Shown in pieces: positions 1 through 9,514 of a stretch of 64,000 nucleotides of DNA. Made by a program: the position numbers and the translations under genes. The first letter of the stretch is position 1, and every line of letters begins with the position of its first letter. The stretch is from Halomonas sp. (lineage in GTDB: Bacteria; Pseudomonadota; Gammaproteobacteria; Pseudomonadales; Halomonadaceae). Under the pieces are notes generated by a model. The model ran no database searches and was not told the origin of the DNA. It was given only the letters and a program-made list of their open reading frames with translations. The stretch covers positions 124,001-188,000 of the forward strand of contig NZ_JAJUFQ010000002.1 in assembly GCF_029263665.1 (NCBI RefSeq), in the 5' to 3' direction.

Positions 1-579
1 AAAGAGACGGTGTCCACGCCTCCCAGCGCCAGCTCCCATGACTCAGGACTTGCCTCGGCTGGATCAACCATGACTTCCAGTAGCGCTCGCCTTCCGGGGG
101 CATCAAGTGCCGGCACGTTTCAGGCCAGCATTGCCTTGCCCGTCAACCACCCGGCCTGGCCAGGACAGCTCAGTTCCACCCTGGCCCGCGTCAGCCAGAC
201 AAAGAGCACGGTCGAGGGCGATCATCGTGTCGAATTGCGCCTGCACCCCGCCGAACTCGGGCCGCTATCCATCAACCTGCGTCTTGGCGAGCATGGTGCC
301 CAGGCCCAGTTCTTCTCGGCTCACCCCCAAGTGCGCCATGCCGTGGAACAGGCCATTCCACAACTGCGCGAAGCCTTGGCTGAGCAAGGTATCCAACTAG
401 GCAATACTTCTGTCGGTAGCCAAGGGTTTGCCCAGTCTCAAGGAGAAACTTCTCATTCCAGCACATCTACAGGAACATCTGATACCGAAGGCCTTCAAAT
501 AACCTCGGTGGCAGAAGCCACCCAGGGCGCCAATACCCGTGCCAGCAGGATGGATGGCCGTATCGATCTATATGCTTGA
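1..579 (+). CDS. fliK: Flagellar hook-length control protein FliK, C-terminal part (5' end outside window)
   Basis: The frame is open to the left edge, so the true start lies upstream. The visible part has a Ser/Thr/Ala-rich linker of about 70 residues and then a Flg_hook domain with LRLHPAELGPLSINL and a downstream amphipathic segment (AVEQAIPQLREALAEQGI), followed by a polar tail. FliK measures hook length and, through this domain, switches FlhB from rod/hook to filament substrates. Its position directly before fliL fits the usual fliK-fliL order. The family call is firm; only the length is unknown. Confidence 0.9.
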   Translation, partial: KETVSTPPSASSHDSGLASAGSTMTSSSARLPGASSAGTFQASIALPVNHPAWPGQLSSTLARVSQTKSTVEGDHRVELRLHPAELGPLSINLRLGEHGAQAQFFSAHPQVRHAVEQAIPQLREALAEQGIQLGNTSVGSQGFAQSQGETSHSSTSTGTSDTEGLQITSVAEATQGANTRASRMDGRIDLYA

Positions 580-713
580 GCAAAACCCTGAGATAGCAAC
601 AAAGTTCAGCCCTGTTCGGACCTTCGTCTCCCCTTCTACATGGCCATACTGAGCCTCCATGTACCCGTGTCCAACCCGGGGCCCAACGCCAGTAATGCTC
701 GAAGGGGAGTTTC

Positions 714-1205
714 ATGCAGATGGCAAAGTCACGTTGGCTGATAAGGGGCTTGATCCTCATAGTGGTGCTGGCTCTCGCCTCCACGGCAATAGCCGTCTAC
801 TTGCTCTTGCAAGAGCGGGCTGATGCTACCCAACCTCATGCCAGCGATTCACCGGTCATCACCGATAAAGCTATCGCGCCGCCTGCTGACCCTGTTTACC
901 TGTCCCTCCAGCCAATTACCGTCAATCTGGCTGATGATGCGGATGGACCGCGCATGCTCTATGCCGGCATTACGCTGGAGCTGGCCTCCGAAGCCGATCG
1001 TGAAGCCCTGCAACAGCAACTCCCACAAGTGCAGGATTGCTTATTGAAGTTGTTGTCCGGGCATAAAGCCGGTGACCTGGTGACCCCACAGGGAAAACAG
1101 CAACTGGCTGACGACATCGCAAAACGCTTATGCAGCGACCTGGCTGAAAACAGCTACGAAGCCAAGATCATCAAGGTTCTGTTCACTCAGTTCATCGTCC
1201 AATAG
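714..1205 (+). CDS. fliL: Flagellar basal body-associated protein FliL
   Basis: This is a 163-residue protein with a short basic N-terminus, one membrane segment at about residues 9-32 and a periplasmic domain containing YLSLQPITVNLA, typical of FliL. FliL surrounds the stator at the basal body and supports torque or stator stability. A purine-rich stretch (gaagggga) precedes the ATG by a few bases. The 134-base gap after fliK shows no obvious terminator. fliM follows after 12 bases, so it heads the fliLMNOP run. Confidence 0.93.
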   Translation: MQMAKSRWLIRGLILIVVLALASTAIAVYLLLQERADATQPHASDSPVITDKAIAPPADPVYLSLQPITVNLADDADGPRMLYAGITLELASEADREALQQQLPQVQDCLLKLLSGHKAGDLVTPQGKQQLADDIAKRLCSDLAENSYEAKIIKVLFTQFIVQ

Positions 1206-1217
1206 GTCGGTATTACC

Positions 1218-2252
1218 ATGTCCCACGACGATCATCTGTCCCAGGAAGAAATCGACGCCCTGCTCAAGGGCGTCGGAGATGATGAGAGTGAAAGCAAGGG
1301 AAGCACCACCCACAGCCACGCCCGCCCTTTCGATCCCGCCACCTTGCACCGTGTCATTCGTGAACGACTCCAGGCGCTGGATATCATCAACGAACGATTC
1401 GCCCGCCACTTTCGCATGGGCATGTTCAACCTGCTCAGGCGAAGTGCCGACATCACCGTGGAATCTGTGCAATACCAGAGCTACAGCGACTTCTCGCGCA
1501 ATGTGCCAGTCCCCACCAATATCAACATGATCGCGATGAAGCCGCTGAAAGGGACTGCGCTGATCGTCTTTCCGCCGAGCCTGGTATTCATGGTGGTCGA
1601 CAACCTTTTCGGCGGCGATGGCCGCTTCGTGACCAAGTCGGAAGGGCGCGAGTTCACGGATACCGAACAACGCATCATCCAACGCGTGCTGCAACTGGCC
1701 ATCGACGGCTACAGCGAAGCCTGGAAGTCAGTCTATCCGTTGGAAATCAGCTATCTGCGTTCAGAAATGCAGTCAAAGTTCGCCAACATCACTAACTCGC
1801 CCAACGAGATCGTGGTCAATACCACTTTTCATCTGGAAGTCGGCAACCTGGCCTCGAACTTTCAGGTCTGCATTCCCTACACCATGATCGAGCCTCTGCG
1901 CGACCTGCTCAGCAATCCTCTCAGTGATGGCAGTCGTGACAAGGATGGCACATTCCATCGACGCATGGCGGGTCAACTGCGCAACCCCGTTATCGAGCTG
2001 GTGGCCGACTTTGCCACGATCGCCTCACGCATCGATGAAGTGATGCACCTTGCCATCGGCGACATTCTGCCTCTGGATCTACCGGAAACCGTTACCGCAC
2101 GGGTCGATGGCGTACCGGTGATGGAGTGTGAATATGGTAGTCAGCACGACCTGAAAGCTCTGCGCGTCCTGAACATGTTCAATCATTCCGCCGGCCATGC
2201 CCCTGGCGGCACTTTTGTCAAAGACTCCTGCCTTTCACCCAAGGAAGCGTGA
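1218..2252 (+). CDS. fliM: Flagellar motor switch protein FliM
   Basis: The protein has 344 residues, close to the usual FliM length. It opens with the conserved CheY-P binding peptide LSQEEIDALLKG, then a CheC-like middle domain, and ends with a SpoA-type C-terminal domain that packs against FliN. FliM is in the C-ring, receives phospho-CheY and sets the direction of rotation. The intact N-terminal motif matches the presence of cheY and cheZ in the same cluster. The stop is followed one base later by the preferred fliN start. Confidence 0.96.
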   Translation: MSHDDHLSQEEIDALLKGVGDDESESKGSTTHSHARPFDPATLHRVIRERLQALDIINERFARHFRMGMFNLLRRSADITVESVQYQSYSDFSRNVPVPTNINMIAMKPLKGTALIVFPPSLVFMVVDNLFGGDGRFVTKSEGREFTDTEQRIIQRVLQLAIDGYSEAWKSVYPLEISYLRSEMQSKFANITNSPNEIVVNTTFHLEVGNLASNFQVCIPYTMIEPLRDLLSNPLSDGSRDKDGTFHRRMAGQLRNPVIELVADFATIASRIDEVMHLAIGDILPLDLPETVTARVDGVPVMECEYGSQHDLKALRVLNMFNHSAGHAPGGTFVKDSCLSPKEA

Positions 2253-2253
2253 C

Positions 2254-2763
2254 ATGACTGATCTCAACAACCCAGAGCTCGCCGAATCCGACACTCCGCT
2301 TGCCGAAGATGATCCCTGGGCGGAAGCCATGGCCGAGCAAGCCTCCGAGGCATCCTCCAATACGGATGACAGCGATGCCCCAGACAACGATGCCTCGGAC
2401 AACGAAACAGACGATGGCAACACGAGAAACGATGCAACAAGAGATAGCGTGTTTCGCCCCTTATCCGACTCCGCACAGATCAACCAGGAGCCAACCGGGC
2501 CTCGTGATCTTGAGATGGTCATGGATATCCCCGTCAAGCTCACGGTGGAGCTGGGACGAACCCGGCTGACCATCAAGCAGCTGCTGGAGCTCACTCAGGG
2601 TTCCGTGGTGGAGCTGGAAGGGCTGGCAGGGGAGCCAATGGACATTCTGATCAATGGCTACCTGATCGCCCAAGGTGAAGTGGTGGTGGTGGATGATCAC
2701 TATGGTATCCGTATCACGGAGATCATCACACCTTCTGAACGCGTGCAGAAACTCAATCGATGA
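2254..2763 (+). CDS. fliN: Flagellar motor switch protein FliN
   Basis: The chosen start is the ATG at 2254, just after the fliM stop; a longer frame would reach back into fliM. The product has 169 residues. The first 70 are very rich in Asp, Glu, Ser and Asn, and the SpoA domain lies at about residues 85-160 (MDIPVKLTVELGRT, GSVVELEGLAGEP, VVDDHYGIRITEI). FliN forms the lower C-ring and docks the export apparatus. The acidic N-terminal extension is longer than in enteric FliN. Its stop overlaps the fliO start (ATGA). Confidence 0.95.
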   Translation: MTDLNNPELAESDTPLAEDDPWAEAMAEQASEASSNTDDSDAPDNDASDNETDDGNTRNDATRDSVFRPLSDSAQINQEPTGPRDLEMVMDIPVKLTVELGRTRLTIKQLLELTQGSVVELEGLAGEPMDILINGYLIAQGEVVVVDDHYGIRITEIITPSERVQKLNR

Positions 2764-3203
2764 CAGCCTCCGGCATTACACTGGGCACCGCCCAGGAAAC
2801 AACGACCCAGACCCTCGCCACTCTCGGTGGCAGCGATCTGTCAGGGCTGGCCATGCTGGGCAAGACCACATTTGCCCTGGCGGTGGTGGTGATCTTGATC
2901 CTGACCTTGGCTGCCCTGTTGCGCCGTCGAAACCGTTCATATCAAGGAGCAGGTGCTCGCTTGCGCATCGTCGGCAGCCTGCCAGTGGGGGCGAAGGAAA
3001 AAGTCGTGGTCATGGAGGTTCAGGGCCGCTGGTTGGTATTGGGCGTAGGGGGCAGCCAGATTACCCTGCTCGACACCCTTGAAGCCCAGCCAGAAACATC
3101 TTCTGCAGAGGCTGGCACCCCGGCCGCCCACAGCAGCCGTTTCCAAGAGCACTTGGCTCGACTGTGTGTCGCGCCCCTTCGCAGCAAGGGCCGAGCACAA
3201 TGA
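2760..3203 (+). CDS. fliO: Flagellar biosynthetic protein FliO
   Basis: This 147-residue protein has a periplasmic N-terminus, one membrane segment at about residues 38-60 ([17 protein letters not shown]) and a cytoplasmic domain with [20 protein letters not shown], the conserved FliO core. FliO helps assemble FliP into the export gate. The gene overlaps fliN by four bases and fliP by four bases, which indicates translational coupling. The sequence is weakly conserved in the family, but context and the core motif make the call safe. Confidence 0.92.
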   Translation: MTASGITLGTAQETTTQTLATLGGSDLSGLAMLGKTTFALAVVVILILTLAALLRRRNRSYQGAGARLRIVGSLPVGAKEKVVVMEVQGRWLVLGVGGSQITLLDTLEAQPETSSAEAGTPAAHSSRFQEHLARLCVAPLRSKGRAQ

Positions 3204-3970
3204 CCCTTCTACGCGACACGGGGTTTTCAAGACGGCGTCTCGTCGGGTCCGTTTTCTTTCTGGCCCTGATGTTTGCTTCACCCACCATGGCTCAGCAATT
3301 GCCTGCCATCATCAGCCAACCACTGGCCGATGGTGGACAAAAGTGGTCCCTGTCGCTGCAGACCTTGATTCTGCTCAGCGCCATGGCCTTCCTGCCGGCC
3401 GCCCTGCTGATGATGACCAGCTTCACTCGCATCATCATTGTGCTGAGCCTGTTGCGTACCGCCATGGGCACCGCAACGACGCCTCCCAACCAGATCCTGC
3501 TGGGCATGGCACTGTTTCTCACTGCGTTCATCATGTCGCCAGTCTTTTCAGACATTTATCAACATGCCTGGGCGCCTTTGGCTGCCAACGAGATCGGCTT
3601 CGAGGAATTTCTGCAACACGCCCAGGCCCCCCTGAGAGAGTTCATGCTGGGCCAGACCCGACAACCCGACCTGGCGATGTTTGCACGTTTGGCAGATACC
3701 GCGCCCATGCAATCATCGAGCGATGTCCCATTTCAGGTACTGGTGCCGGCCTTCGTCACCAGCGAATTGAAGACCGCCTTTCAGATCGGCTTCACCATCT
3801 TCATTCCCTTTCTCATCATCGATCTGGTCGTGGCCAGTGTGCTGATGTCTCTGGGCATGATGATGGTGCCTCCTGTCACCATCTCGCTTCCATTCAAGCT
3901 GATGCTATTTGTGCTGGTCGATGGTTGGCAGTTGATCATCGGTTCGTTGGCACAGAGTTTCTATGTTTAA
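3200..3970 (+). CDS. fliP: Flagellar type III export gate protein FliP
   Basis: The chosen ATG at 3200 overlaps the fliO stop and gives 256 residues, with a cleavable signal peptide ending near SPTMAQQ. The mature part has the FliP signature ([33 protein letters not shown]), and the C-terminal half carries the membrane segments ending in [18 protein letters not shown]. FliP makes five of the subunits of the FliPQR export gate. A longer frame starting at 3164 would add a stretch without signal-peptide character and is rejected. Confidence 0.96.
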   Translation: MTLLRDTGFSRRRLVGSVFFLALMFASPTMAQQLPAIISQPLADGGQKWSLSLQTLILLSAMAFLPAALLMMTSFTRIIIVLSLLRTAMGTATTPPNQILLGMALFLTAFIMSPVFSDIYQHAWAPLAANEIGFEEFLQHAQAPLREFMLGQTRQPDLAMFARLADTAPMQSSSDVPFQVLVPAFVTSELKTAFQIGFTIFIPFLIIDLVVASVLMSLGMMMVPPVTISLPFKLMLFVLVDGWQLIIGSLAQSFYV

Positions 3971-4039
3971 AGCATGGCTTAAGGTGACGCTGAAAATTCG
4001 GCCTGAATCGTTCAGTTCCATGCTCAAGAGGCACACGCC

Positions 4040-4309
4040 ATGACTCCCGGATTCGTGATGGACCTGGCCCACCAGGGCATGAGAGTAACCTTGCTGCTGG
4101 GCGCCCCCCTGCTGCTGACTGCGCTGTTCAGTGGACTGCTGGTTAGCCTGTTTCAGGCGGCCACCCAGATCAACGAGATGACACTGTCCTTCATCCCCAA
4201 GATTCTCGCCGTGTTCACCGTGCTGGTACTGGCCGGCCCGTGGATGCTGCAATTGATCCTGGGCTTTACCCGGGAACTGTTCCAGCAGATCCCGGGCCTG
4301 GCTTCATAA
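4040..4309 (+). CDS. fliQ: Flagellar type III export gate protein FliQ
   Basis: This 89-residue protein has two membrane helices and is the usual FliQ length. The conserved part LFQAATQINEMTLSFIPKI links the two helices. FliQ wraps around FliP and FliR in the export gate. The gene is 69 bases downstream of fliP with no clear signal in the gap. The stop codon lies inside the first unit of a short tandem repeat that extends toward fliR. Confidence 0.95.
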   Translation: MTPGFVMDLAHQGMRVTLLLGAPLLLTALFSGLLVSLFQAATQINEMTLSFIPKILAVFTVLVLAGPWMLQLILGFTRELFQQIPGLAS

Positions 4310-4365
4310 ATACCGGGTTTCATAAATACTGGGCTTCATGAACCTGCCGGTTTCATGAGCATGCA
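4303..4365 (+). repeat. Four-unit tandem repeat (about 16 bp) between fliQ and fliR
   Basis: TTCATAAATACCGGG begins at 4303, TTCATAAATACTGGG at 4319, TTCATGAACCTGCCGG at 4335 and TTCATGAGCATGC at 4352. The first unit contains the fliQ stop codon and the array ends just ahead of the fliR ribosome site. The period is 16-17 bases. The role is unknown: it may be replication slippage that lengthened the gap, or a local mRNA feature between two co-transcribed genes. Confidence 0.7.
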
Positions 4366-4377
4366 AGGCAAATACCA

Positions 4378-5172
4378 ATGATCGAGCTCACCTCTGGCCA
4401 GTTGCAGCATTGGCTGGTTATCTTCCTGTGGCCCTTCTTCCGCATATCCTCACTGATGTTGAGCGCACCACTGTGGGGACATGGTGCGATTCCCACCCAG
4501 GTCAAGGTTGCCCTGGCGGCAGCCATCAGCGTGATGATTGCGCCTCTGCTCCCTCCGATGCCAGCCATACCGATATCGTCCTGGTCGGGATTTGGTCTGA
4601 TTGTGGAACAAGTCATCATCGGAGTGACCATCGGTATGACGGTGCGTGTGATGCTCGGGGTGGTGCAGGCCAGCGGCGAGTTCATTGGCCTGCAGATGGG
4701 GTTGGCGTTTGCTACCTTTTTTGACCCATCCATCGGGGCCAACATGACAGTGGTGTCCCGTTACCTCTACATGTTCATGCTATTGATCTTTCTTTCTCTG
4801 AATGGCCATCTGATGGTTCTGGAAACATTGGTCAATAGTTTCATCACCCTGCCTATCGGTATCCAGCACTTAAACCCCGAGGCCTTCATTCTGGTCGTCC
4901 GCTACAGCGCCAGCATTTTTGCCACAGGACTACTACTGGCTCTGCCATTGGTCGCTTCACTGCTGACCATCAATCTGGCACTGGGAATTCTCAACCGCGC
5001 GGCGCCACAGCTGACGGTATTCAATATCGGCTTTCCCACCACCTTGACGGTTGGACTGATACTACTGATGGCGCTGATGAAAGAGTTTGGCCCATTCCTT
5101 GAACACCACATTCACCAAGGACTCAGCTATATACGCTGGATACTGGACAGCATGGCACCACTCAGCCGGTAA
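4378..5172 (+). CDS. fliR: Flagellar type III export gate protein FliR
   Basis: The 264-residue integral membrane protein has about six membrane segments and typical FliR motifs (FFRISSLMLSAPLWGH near the start, SGEFIGLQMGLAFATFFDP in the middle, LNRAAPQLTVFNIGFP late). FliR completes the FliPQR gate. AAGGCAAATACCA precedes the ATG. It is the last gene of the rightward fli run and faces the end of flgL across a 132-base convergent gap. Confidence 0.96.
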   Translation: MIELTSGQLQHWLVIFLWPFFRISSLMLSAPLWGHGAIPTQVKVALAAAISVMIAPLLPPMPAIPISSWSGFGLIVEQVIIGVTIGMTVRVMLGVVQASGEFIGLQMGLAFATFFDPSIGANMTVVSRYLYMFMLLIFLSLNGHLMVLETLVNSFITLPIGIQHLNPEAFILVVRYSASIFATGLLLALPLVASLLTINLALGILNRAAPQLTVFNIGFPTTLTVGLILLMALMKEFGPFLEHHIHQGLSYIRWILDSMAPLSR

Positions 5173-5260
5173 TGCTTTTCTTACAATGAAGACCCTATCA
5201 ACAAGCCCCTCGCGGTACATTCCCAGTCTTTTCGATGACAGCAACCCCGCTATTGCTGAA

Positions 5261-5286
5261 TTGCTGCTGCCTCTTGCCAGCAGCAA
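5261..5286. terminator. Hairpin in the fliR/flgL convergent gap
   Basis: TTGCTGCTG and CAGCAGCAA form a perfect 9-bp stem with an 8-base loop. It lies between the convergent ends of fliR and flgL, where a bidirectional terminator is expected. There is no U-tract on either side, so intrinsic termination is uncertain. Confidence 0.35.
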
Positions 5287-5304
5287 CCCAACGCAGGAGC
5301 TTTC

Positions 5305-6564
5305 TTACAGATAATTGAACAGCGATAGATCACGAATACCGATGAACGCCTGCTGGGCAGCCTGCATGCCGACTTTTCGCAAACTGTATTCTGAAATGGC
5401 CTGGTTGTAATCCAGATCGACCAGATCCGACATGGTCTGGGCATAGTTCAGTTCACGGTTTCCGCTGACCGAATCGATAACATCCAGTTCGTTGAGGCGC
5501 GCCCCCACCGAAGCCCGTGTGGTCAGCACATTATCCAGGCTGGCATCGAACTCACGCATCACCGTGCTCAGCGTGTTGCTCATGGTCGCCTGTTCAGCAG
5601 GTGTTTCTGCCGGATTCTCCAACACTGCCAGCGCTTTCTCGAAGGTATGAAACAGGTTGGTGTCCATTTCATTGGCTGGAGCATAGGTAATGGCATCTCC
5701 ATCAGCAGGTTGGCCTTGCAGATCCAGGCGCAATCCGCCCACTTCCACACTCGTGCCTTTTGGATCATAGGGCTGATTGTCGATACCTGCGCTCTGCCAG
5801 CTGCCATCGGCCGCCTGCTGCTGGACACTATACGTCGCGTTGCCATCGGCATCTGTAGCGAACACCACCTGATAGCGTTGGCCATAACCAGGATCACCGG
5901 TGTCGATCACCTGTGGGCCCTTGAACGTCACATTACCGGTATTGTTGGTCTCGACATTGCCGTCGGCATCCACTCTTCCCTGCTGCGCGACATAATCTGC
6001 TCCGCTGGGCACACTGAGGAAGATATCCTGCCCACTGTCTCCAACACGCATTTCCCTTGAGGCATCAACGCGTTGACGTCGAACCTGATCATCACCGATA
6101 TATTCGACACCATGACCATTGTCGATGAAGGGTTCACTGCCGTCCTGATAGCCGCCGAACAGGAAGCGGCCATTACCATCGGTCGCATTGGCCTGCCCGA
6201 TGACACTTTCATAGATACCACGCAATTCACTGGCCACCGATTGGCGGTCAGCATCACTGAGCGTTCCATTGGCGGCCTGGACAATCAGTGCCTTGGCACT
6301 GGAAATCGCATCACTGACGCTGTTGAGCACGCTTTCTTCCTGAGACAAAGCATTGCGAGCGCTGACTCGGGCATCCGTGAATTGTTTTGTCGCAGCCTGA
6401 GCCTGGCTGACCGCAACCGCACGAGAAGCTGCTTGTGGGTCATCGGATGGAGTGACGACCCTCCGACCTGAAGCCATCTGTTCGCTCAGATGCATGAAGT
6501 CAGCCTGCTGACGGTTCATGGAGCTGACACTCTGCTCGAACATGGTGACGGTACTGATACGCAT
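5305..6564 (-). CDS. flgL: Flagellar hook-filament junction protein FlgL (HAP3)
   Basis: This is a 419-residue flagellin-like protein. It has the conserved N-terminal coiled coil (MRISTVTMFEQSVSSMNRQQ, then LSEQMASGRRVVTPSDDP) and C-terminal coiled coil (LNELDVIDSVSGNRELNYAQ, ending YSLRKVGMQAAQQAF). FlgL links hook to filament together with FlgK. It starts 28 bases after flgK and is probably co-transcribed from the sigma-28 promoter ahead of flgK. At 419 residues it is longer than the enteric form, because of a larger central domain. Confidence 0.95.
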   Translation of the reverse strand: MRISTVTMFEQSVSSMNRQQADFMHLSEQMASGRRVVTPSDDPQAASRAVAVSQAQAATKQFTDARVSARNALSQEESVLNSVSDAISSAKALIVQAANGTLSDADRQSVASELRGIYESVIGQANATDGNGRFLFGGYQDGSEPFIDNGHGVEYIGDDQVRRQRVDASREMRVGDSGQDIFLSVPSGADYVAQQGRVDADGNVETNNTGNVTFKGPQVIDTGDPGYGQRYQVVFATDADGNATYSVQQQAADGSWQSAGIDNQPYDPKGTSVEVGGLRLDLQGQPADGDAITYAPANEMDTNLFHTFEKALAVLENPAETPAEQATMSNTLSTVMREFDASLDNVLTTRASVGARLNELDVIDSVSGNRELNYAQTMSDLVDLDYNQAISEYSLRKVGMQAAQQAFIGIRDLSLFNYL

Positions 6565-6592
6565 GACAATCTCTCCGCAATCAATCTATGGC

Positions 6593-8242
6593 TCAGGAAC
6601 GCAACCCAAGGATGGTGTCCACCACGGCAGTCCCCGTATCAATCACCTTGGCGTTGGCCTGGTAATACTGCTGATAACGAATCAGGTTGGCCGCTTCTTC
6701 ATCAAGATTGACCCCGGATTCGGACTGCTGGACCGCTCGCAGTTGCTCGCTCAGCCCCTGTTGGGCGGCCAGGTTGACCTGCACGACATTGGTGCGATTG
6801 CCCACATCACTGACTAGCGAGGCATAAGCCTGGCTGAACGTGGCACTGCCTCCGACCAGTAACTTGTCCTGCAGCTTCTGCATGGCCAGGGCATTCTCGT
6901 TGTCACCACTGCCACCACCAAGGCCCGCGGCGATCTCGTCTGGATCATCGATCGCACAGGCAAAGCCTCCCGCTGCACGCCGTACAGGCTGCACCTCGAA
7001 GCGATCACCGGTCGCAAGCTTCGCCGGGTCATCAATGCCGATCTTCACGCCAGCGAAGCTCAGCTCTCCACTCGCCACGTCATAACTGACGTCACTGCTA
7101 TCCAGCGCTTTCCCCGTATCCTTGCGAATAATGTCGAACTTCGGTGGGCTGCCGTCCGCGTCGACGACCGTCACTGTATAATCGGCAGCCGTCAACGCCG
7201 CGATGTTGTCATTATCAAACGAGGCGCTGACCTCAGCACTGCCTTTATTGGAGTTGTTGGAGAACACCCGTGGCTGACCAATATCGAAGAAGGTGCCTCC
7301 CGCTTGTCCTTCAAGCGTCGTGCCTTGAGCGTGTTGCTCGTTGAAGGCAACGGCCAAGGATACGGCCAGTTGACCGATCTGGTTCTGGGTTCGATCCAGA
7401 GTCTCGGCGCGAAAGCGCATCGCCCCGCCAAGACTTCCACCTTTGATGGCTTCCTCATCCAGGATCTGAAGGCCACCGCCCGGGTCGTGATATCCCAGCA
7501 CGATACGTTGAGGGTCATTGGCAGAGGACACGGCCTCCAGTTGATATGCTTGAGTGCCCGATACCAGAGGCTGGCCACTGGGTAGGCTGATCTGATAGGA
7601 GGAGCCATCCTGCACGGTCAGCTCGACATCCAGGCGTTGGCTGAGCTCCTGAACCAGTTGATCACGCTGGTCGAGCAGCGCATTGGGCGCTTCTCCTTGC
7701 TTGGCTCGCGCCAGGGTTATCTGGCGATTGAGTGATGCCAACTGTTCTGTGGCATTGTTGATCTGGGTGACTTCATCGCGAATCTGGCCATTGATCCCTT
7801 CTTGCATATCTTGCAAGTAAGAATCGAATGCGCGGAACTGGGCGGAAAGGGTATCCGCAGAACCCAGCACGCCTTGACGAGCTGCTGGGTCAGATGGCGC
7901 GCCGGCCAGGTCTTCCATGGCGGAGAAGAACTGTTGCATCAGCGGTGCAAGCCCTGCGTCCTTGTCGGCAAGCAGACTATCTATCTGCTCAACTTGGGTA
8001 GCATAGGTTTCCAATGCCGAGGTTGCGCTGGTGGCCCCATTGAGCTGATCGGCGACATAGCGATTGAACTGTCGCTGAATGTCATTGACCTGAACCCCCT
8101 GGGCCCCGCTACTTCCTTCACCGAGTACCGTGACCTGGCGATTGTAGCCAGGCGTATAGACATTGCTGATATTGTTGCCGGTGGTTCCCAGGGCAACCTG
8201 AGCGGCATTGAGACCACTCAGACCAATGGAGAAAATACTCAT
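6593..8242 (-). CDS. flgK: Flagellar hook-associated protein FlgK (HAP1)
   Basis: The 549-residue protein starts MSIFSIGLSGLNAAQVAL, the rod/hook/HAP N-terminal motif, followed by TTGNNISNVYTPGYNRQ. It ends with the conserved block SGVNLDEEAANLIRYQQYYQ and AVVDTILGL. FlgK is the first junction protein on the hook tip. A sigma-28 type promoter at 8271-8297 lies directly upstream, so the gene can be expressed late, apart from the early flgBCDEFGHIJ transcript. Confidence 0.96.
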   Translation of the reverse strand: MSIFSIGLSGLNAAQVALGTTGNNISNVYTPGYNRQVTVLGEGSSGAQGVQVNDIQRQFNRYVADQLNGATSATSALETYATQVEQIDSLLADKDAGLAPLMQQFFSAMEDLAGAPSDPAARQGVLGSADTLSAQFRAFDSYLQDMQEGINGQIRDEVTQINNATEQLASLNRQITLARAKQGEAPNALLDQRDQLVQELSQRLDVELTVQDGSSYQISLPSGQPLVSGTQAYQLEAVSSANDPQRIVLGYHDPGGGLQILDEEAIKGGSLGGAMRFRAETLDRTQNQIGQLAVSLAVAFNEQHAQGTTLEGQAGGTFFDIGQPRVFSNNSNKGSAEVSASFDNDNIAALTAADYTVTVVDADGSPPKFDIIRKDTGKALDSSDVSYDVASGELSFAGVKIGIDDPAKLATGDRFEVQPVRRAAGGFACAIDDPDEIAAGLGGGSGDNENALAMQKLQDKLLVGGSATFSQAYASLVSDVGNRTNVVQVNLAAQQGLSEQLRAVQQSESGVNLDEEAANLIRYQQYYQANAKVIDTGTAVVDTILGLRS

Positions 8243-8270
8243 TTCTCAGCTCCTTGCGCCAATACAATCT

Positions 8271-8297
8271 CTATCGGCCTGAGACTGAGGAACTTTA
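8271..8297 (-). promoter_or_regulatory. Sigma-28 (FliA) promoter for flgKL
   Basis: Read on the minus strand, TAAAGTTC is followed by an 11-base spacer and GCCGATAG. This matches the TAAAGTTT-N11-GCCGATAA consensus at 14 of 16 positions. It lies about 30 bases upstream of the flgK ATG, within the flgJ-flgK gap. Confidence 0.82.
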
Positions 8298-8314
8298 GGA
8301 AAATACGGACTTTT

Positions 8315-9514
8315 TCAGCGTTTTCCTCCAGGGGAAATTGATTCAAGACCAGCCTCGGCCACCCAACGACTAGGCATATAAGACGAATGCGGAGCCTCAT
8401 GAGGTTTTTCCACGGATAAATGCTTGTCCGACGCACTACCACGGGCCACCGCTGTATCACTGGCCGTCACATGGCTTTCCAAAGGCCCCATGGTGTGCAT
8501 GATGGCAATCAGCTTGGCAGCGTAGGCAGGATCGGTAGCGTATCCTCCTCGCTGCAAGGCCCTCGCGGCTTCAGCACCACTCCCTGCCTTTACGACACCG
8601 GCATAGCGGGAATTACCGGTCACCAACCGTGCATAATCGGTGAAGGCTTCCTCGAATGAGCCATAGACCCGGAACTCGTCGCGGATGCGCTGCCGAGTTC
8701 CATTGACCACTTCATGTGTCGTGATGTGTGTCGTGGGACCATGCCACTGGCTGCCCGCCTTGATACCGAACAGGTTGTAGCTGTTTCCACCATTTGACGC
8801 CGCAATCTCGCGACGCCCCCAGCCGGTTTCCAGCGCCGCCTGGGCCAACATCAACTCAGCCGGCACTCCCGAGGCTCGGCTGGCCGCCTGAGCTGGCTCT
8901 GCCAGCCTGACCAGGAAATCCCGGACATGGGCGGGGGCTTCTCGCACATCCTGCCCAGCAATCTGCATGCTTGCCTGGGTAGCATTCATTCCTTGCTCTA
9001 CCGCACCGAGCTCTTCCAGGAAGCTCTGCGGCATGGGTACCTCTTCCCTGCTCTCATCCATAGCACTACGCAGGGTATTGGTCAGCGGCCGGGGGGCACC
9101 ACGCGGAATCCCCGCTATCAGATTCTCCACCTGTTCAGCACGCTCACTGGCTTGAGGAGCCCCCAACTGGCCAAGCAATTGATCGGCCAGGCCAATACCA
9201 CGCCGGGCCATGACCTGTGACCATTGTTTATCGAGTAATGACTGATAGAACTGAGTGTCTCGGGAATCCGTCAGCCCAGAATCCGGCACTGCCTCACGCA
9301 TGCTCTTCATCATCATGTCGATGAACAGCGCCTCAAGCTGACGAGCTACCTCGCCAGCAGCACCTTGCTTATCCACCCGGGCATCCGTCTTGAGCCTTTC
9401 CAGCCCATTGATATCCAAGGCGAACCCGGCCTGACCTGCGCTGCCGGTGGCCAGACTGGCACTGCTCAATGCCGTCGCCGATAAGCCTGAAATGCCGCTG
9501 ACGCCGCTACTCAT
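8315..9514 (-). CDS. flgJ: Peptidoglycan hydrolase / rod cap protein FlgJ
   Basis: The 399-residue protein has two domains. The N-terminal rod-binding domain at about 45-110 includes ARQLEALFIDMMMKSMREA. The C-terminal glucosaminidase domain at about 215-370 includes ASGVPAELMLAQAALETGWG, with the likely catalytic Glu, and NLFGIKAG. FlgJ caps the growing rod and opens the murein layer. It is longer than enteric FlgJ (just over 310 residues) because of a long linker and a polar C-terminal tail. Its start overlaps the flgI stop. Confidence 0.95.
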   Translation of the reverse strand: MSSGVSGISGLSATALSSASLATGSAGQAGFALDINGLERLKTDARVDKQGAAGEVARQLEALFIDMMMKSMREAVPDSGLTDSRDTQFYQSLLDKQWSQVMARRGIGLADQLLGQLGAPQASERAEQVENLIAGIPRGAPRPLTNTLRSAMDESREEVPMPQSFLEELGAVEQGMNATQASMQIAGQDVREAPAHVRDFLVRLAEPAQAASRASGVPAELMLAQAALETGWGRREIAASNGGNSYNLFGIKAGSQWHGPTTHITTHEVVNGTRQRIRDEFRVYGSFEEAFTDYARLVTGNSRYAGVVKAGSGAEAARALQRGGYATDPAYAAKLIAIMHTMGPLESHVTASDTAVARGSASDKHLSVEKPHEAPHSSYMPSRWVAEAGLESISPGGKR

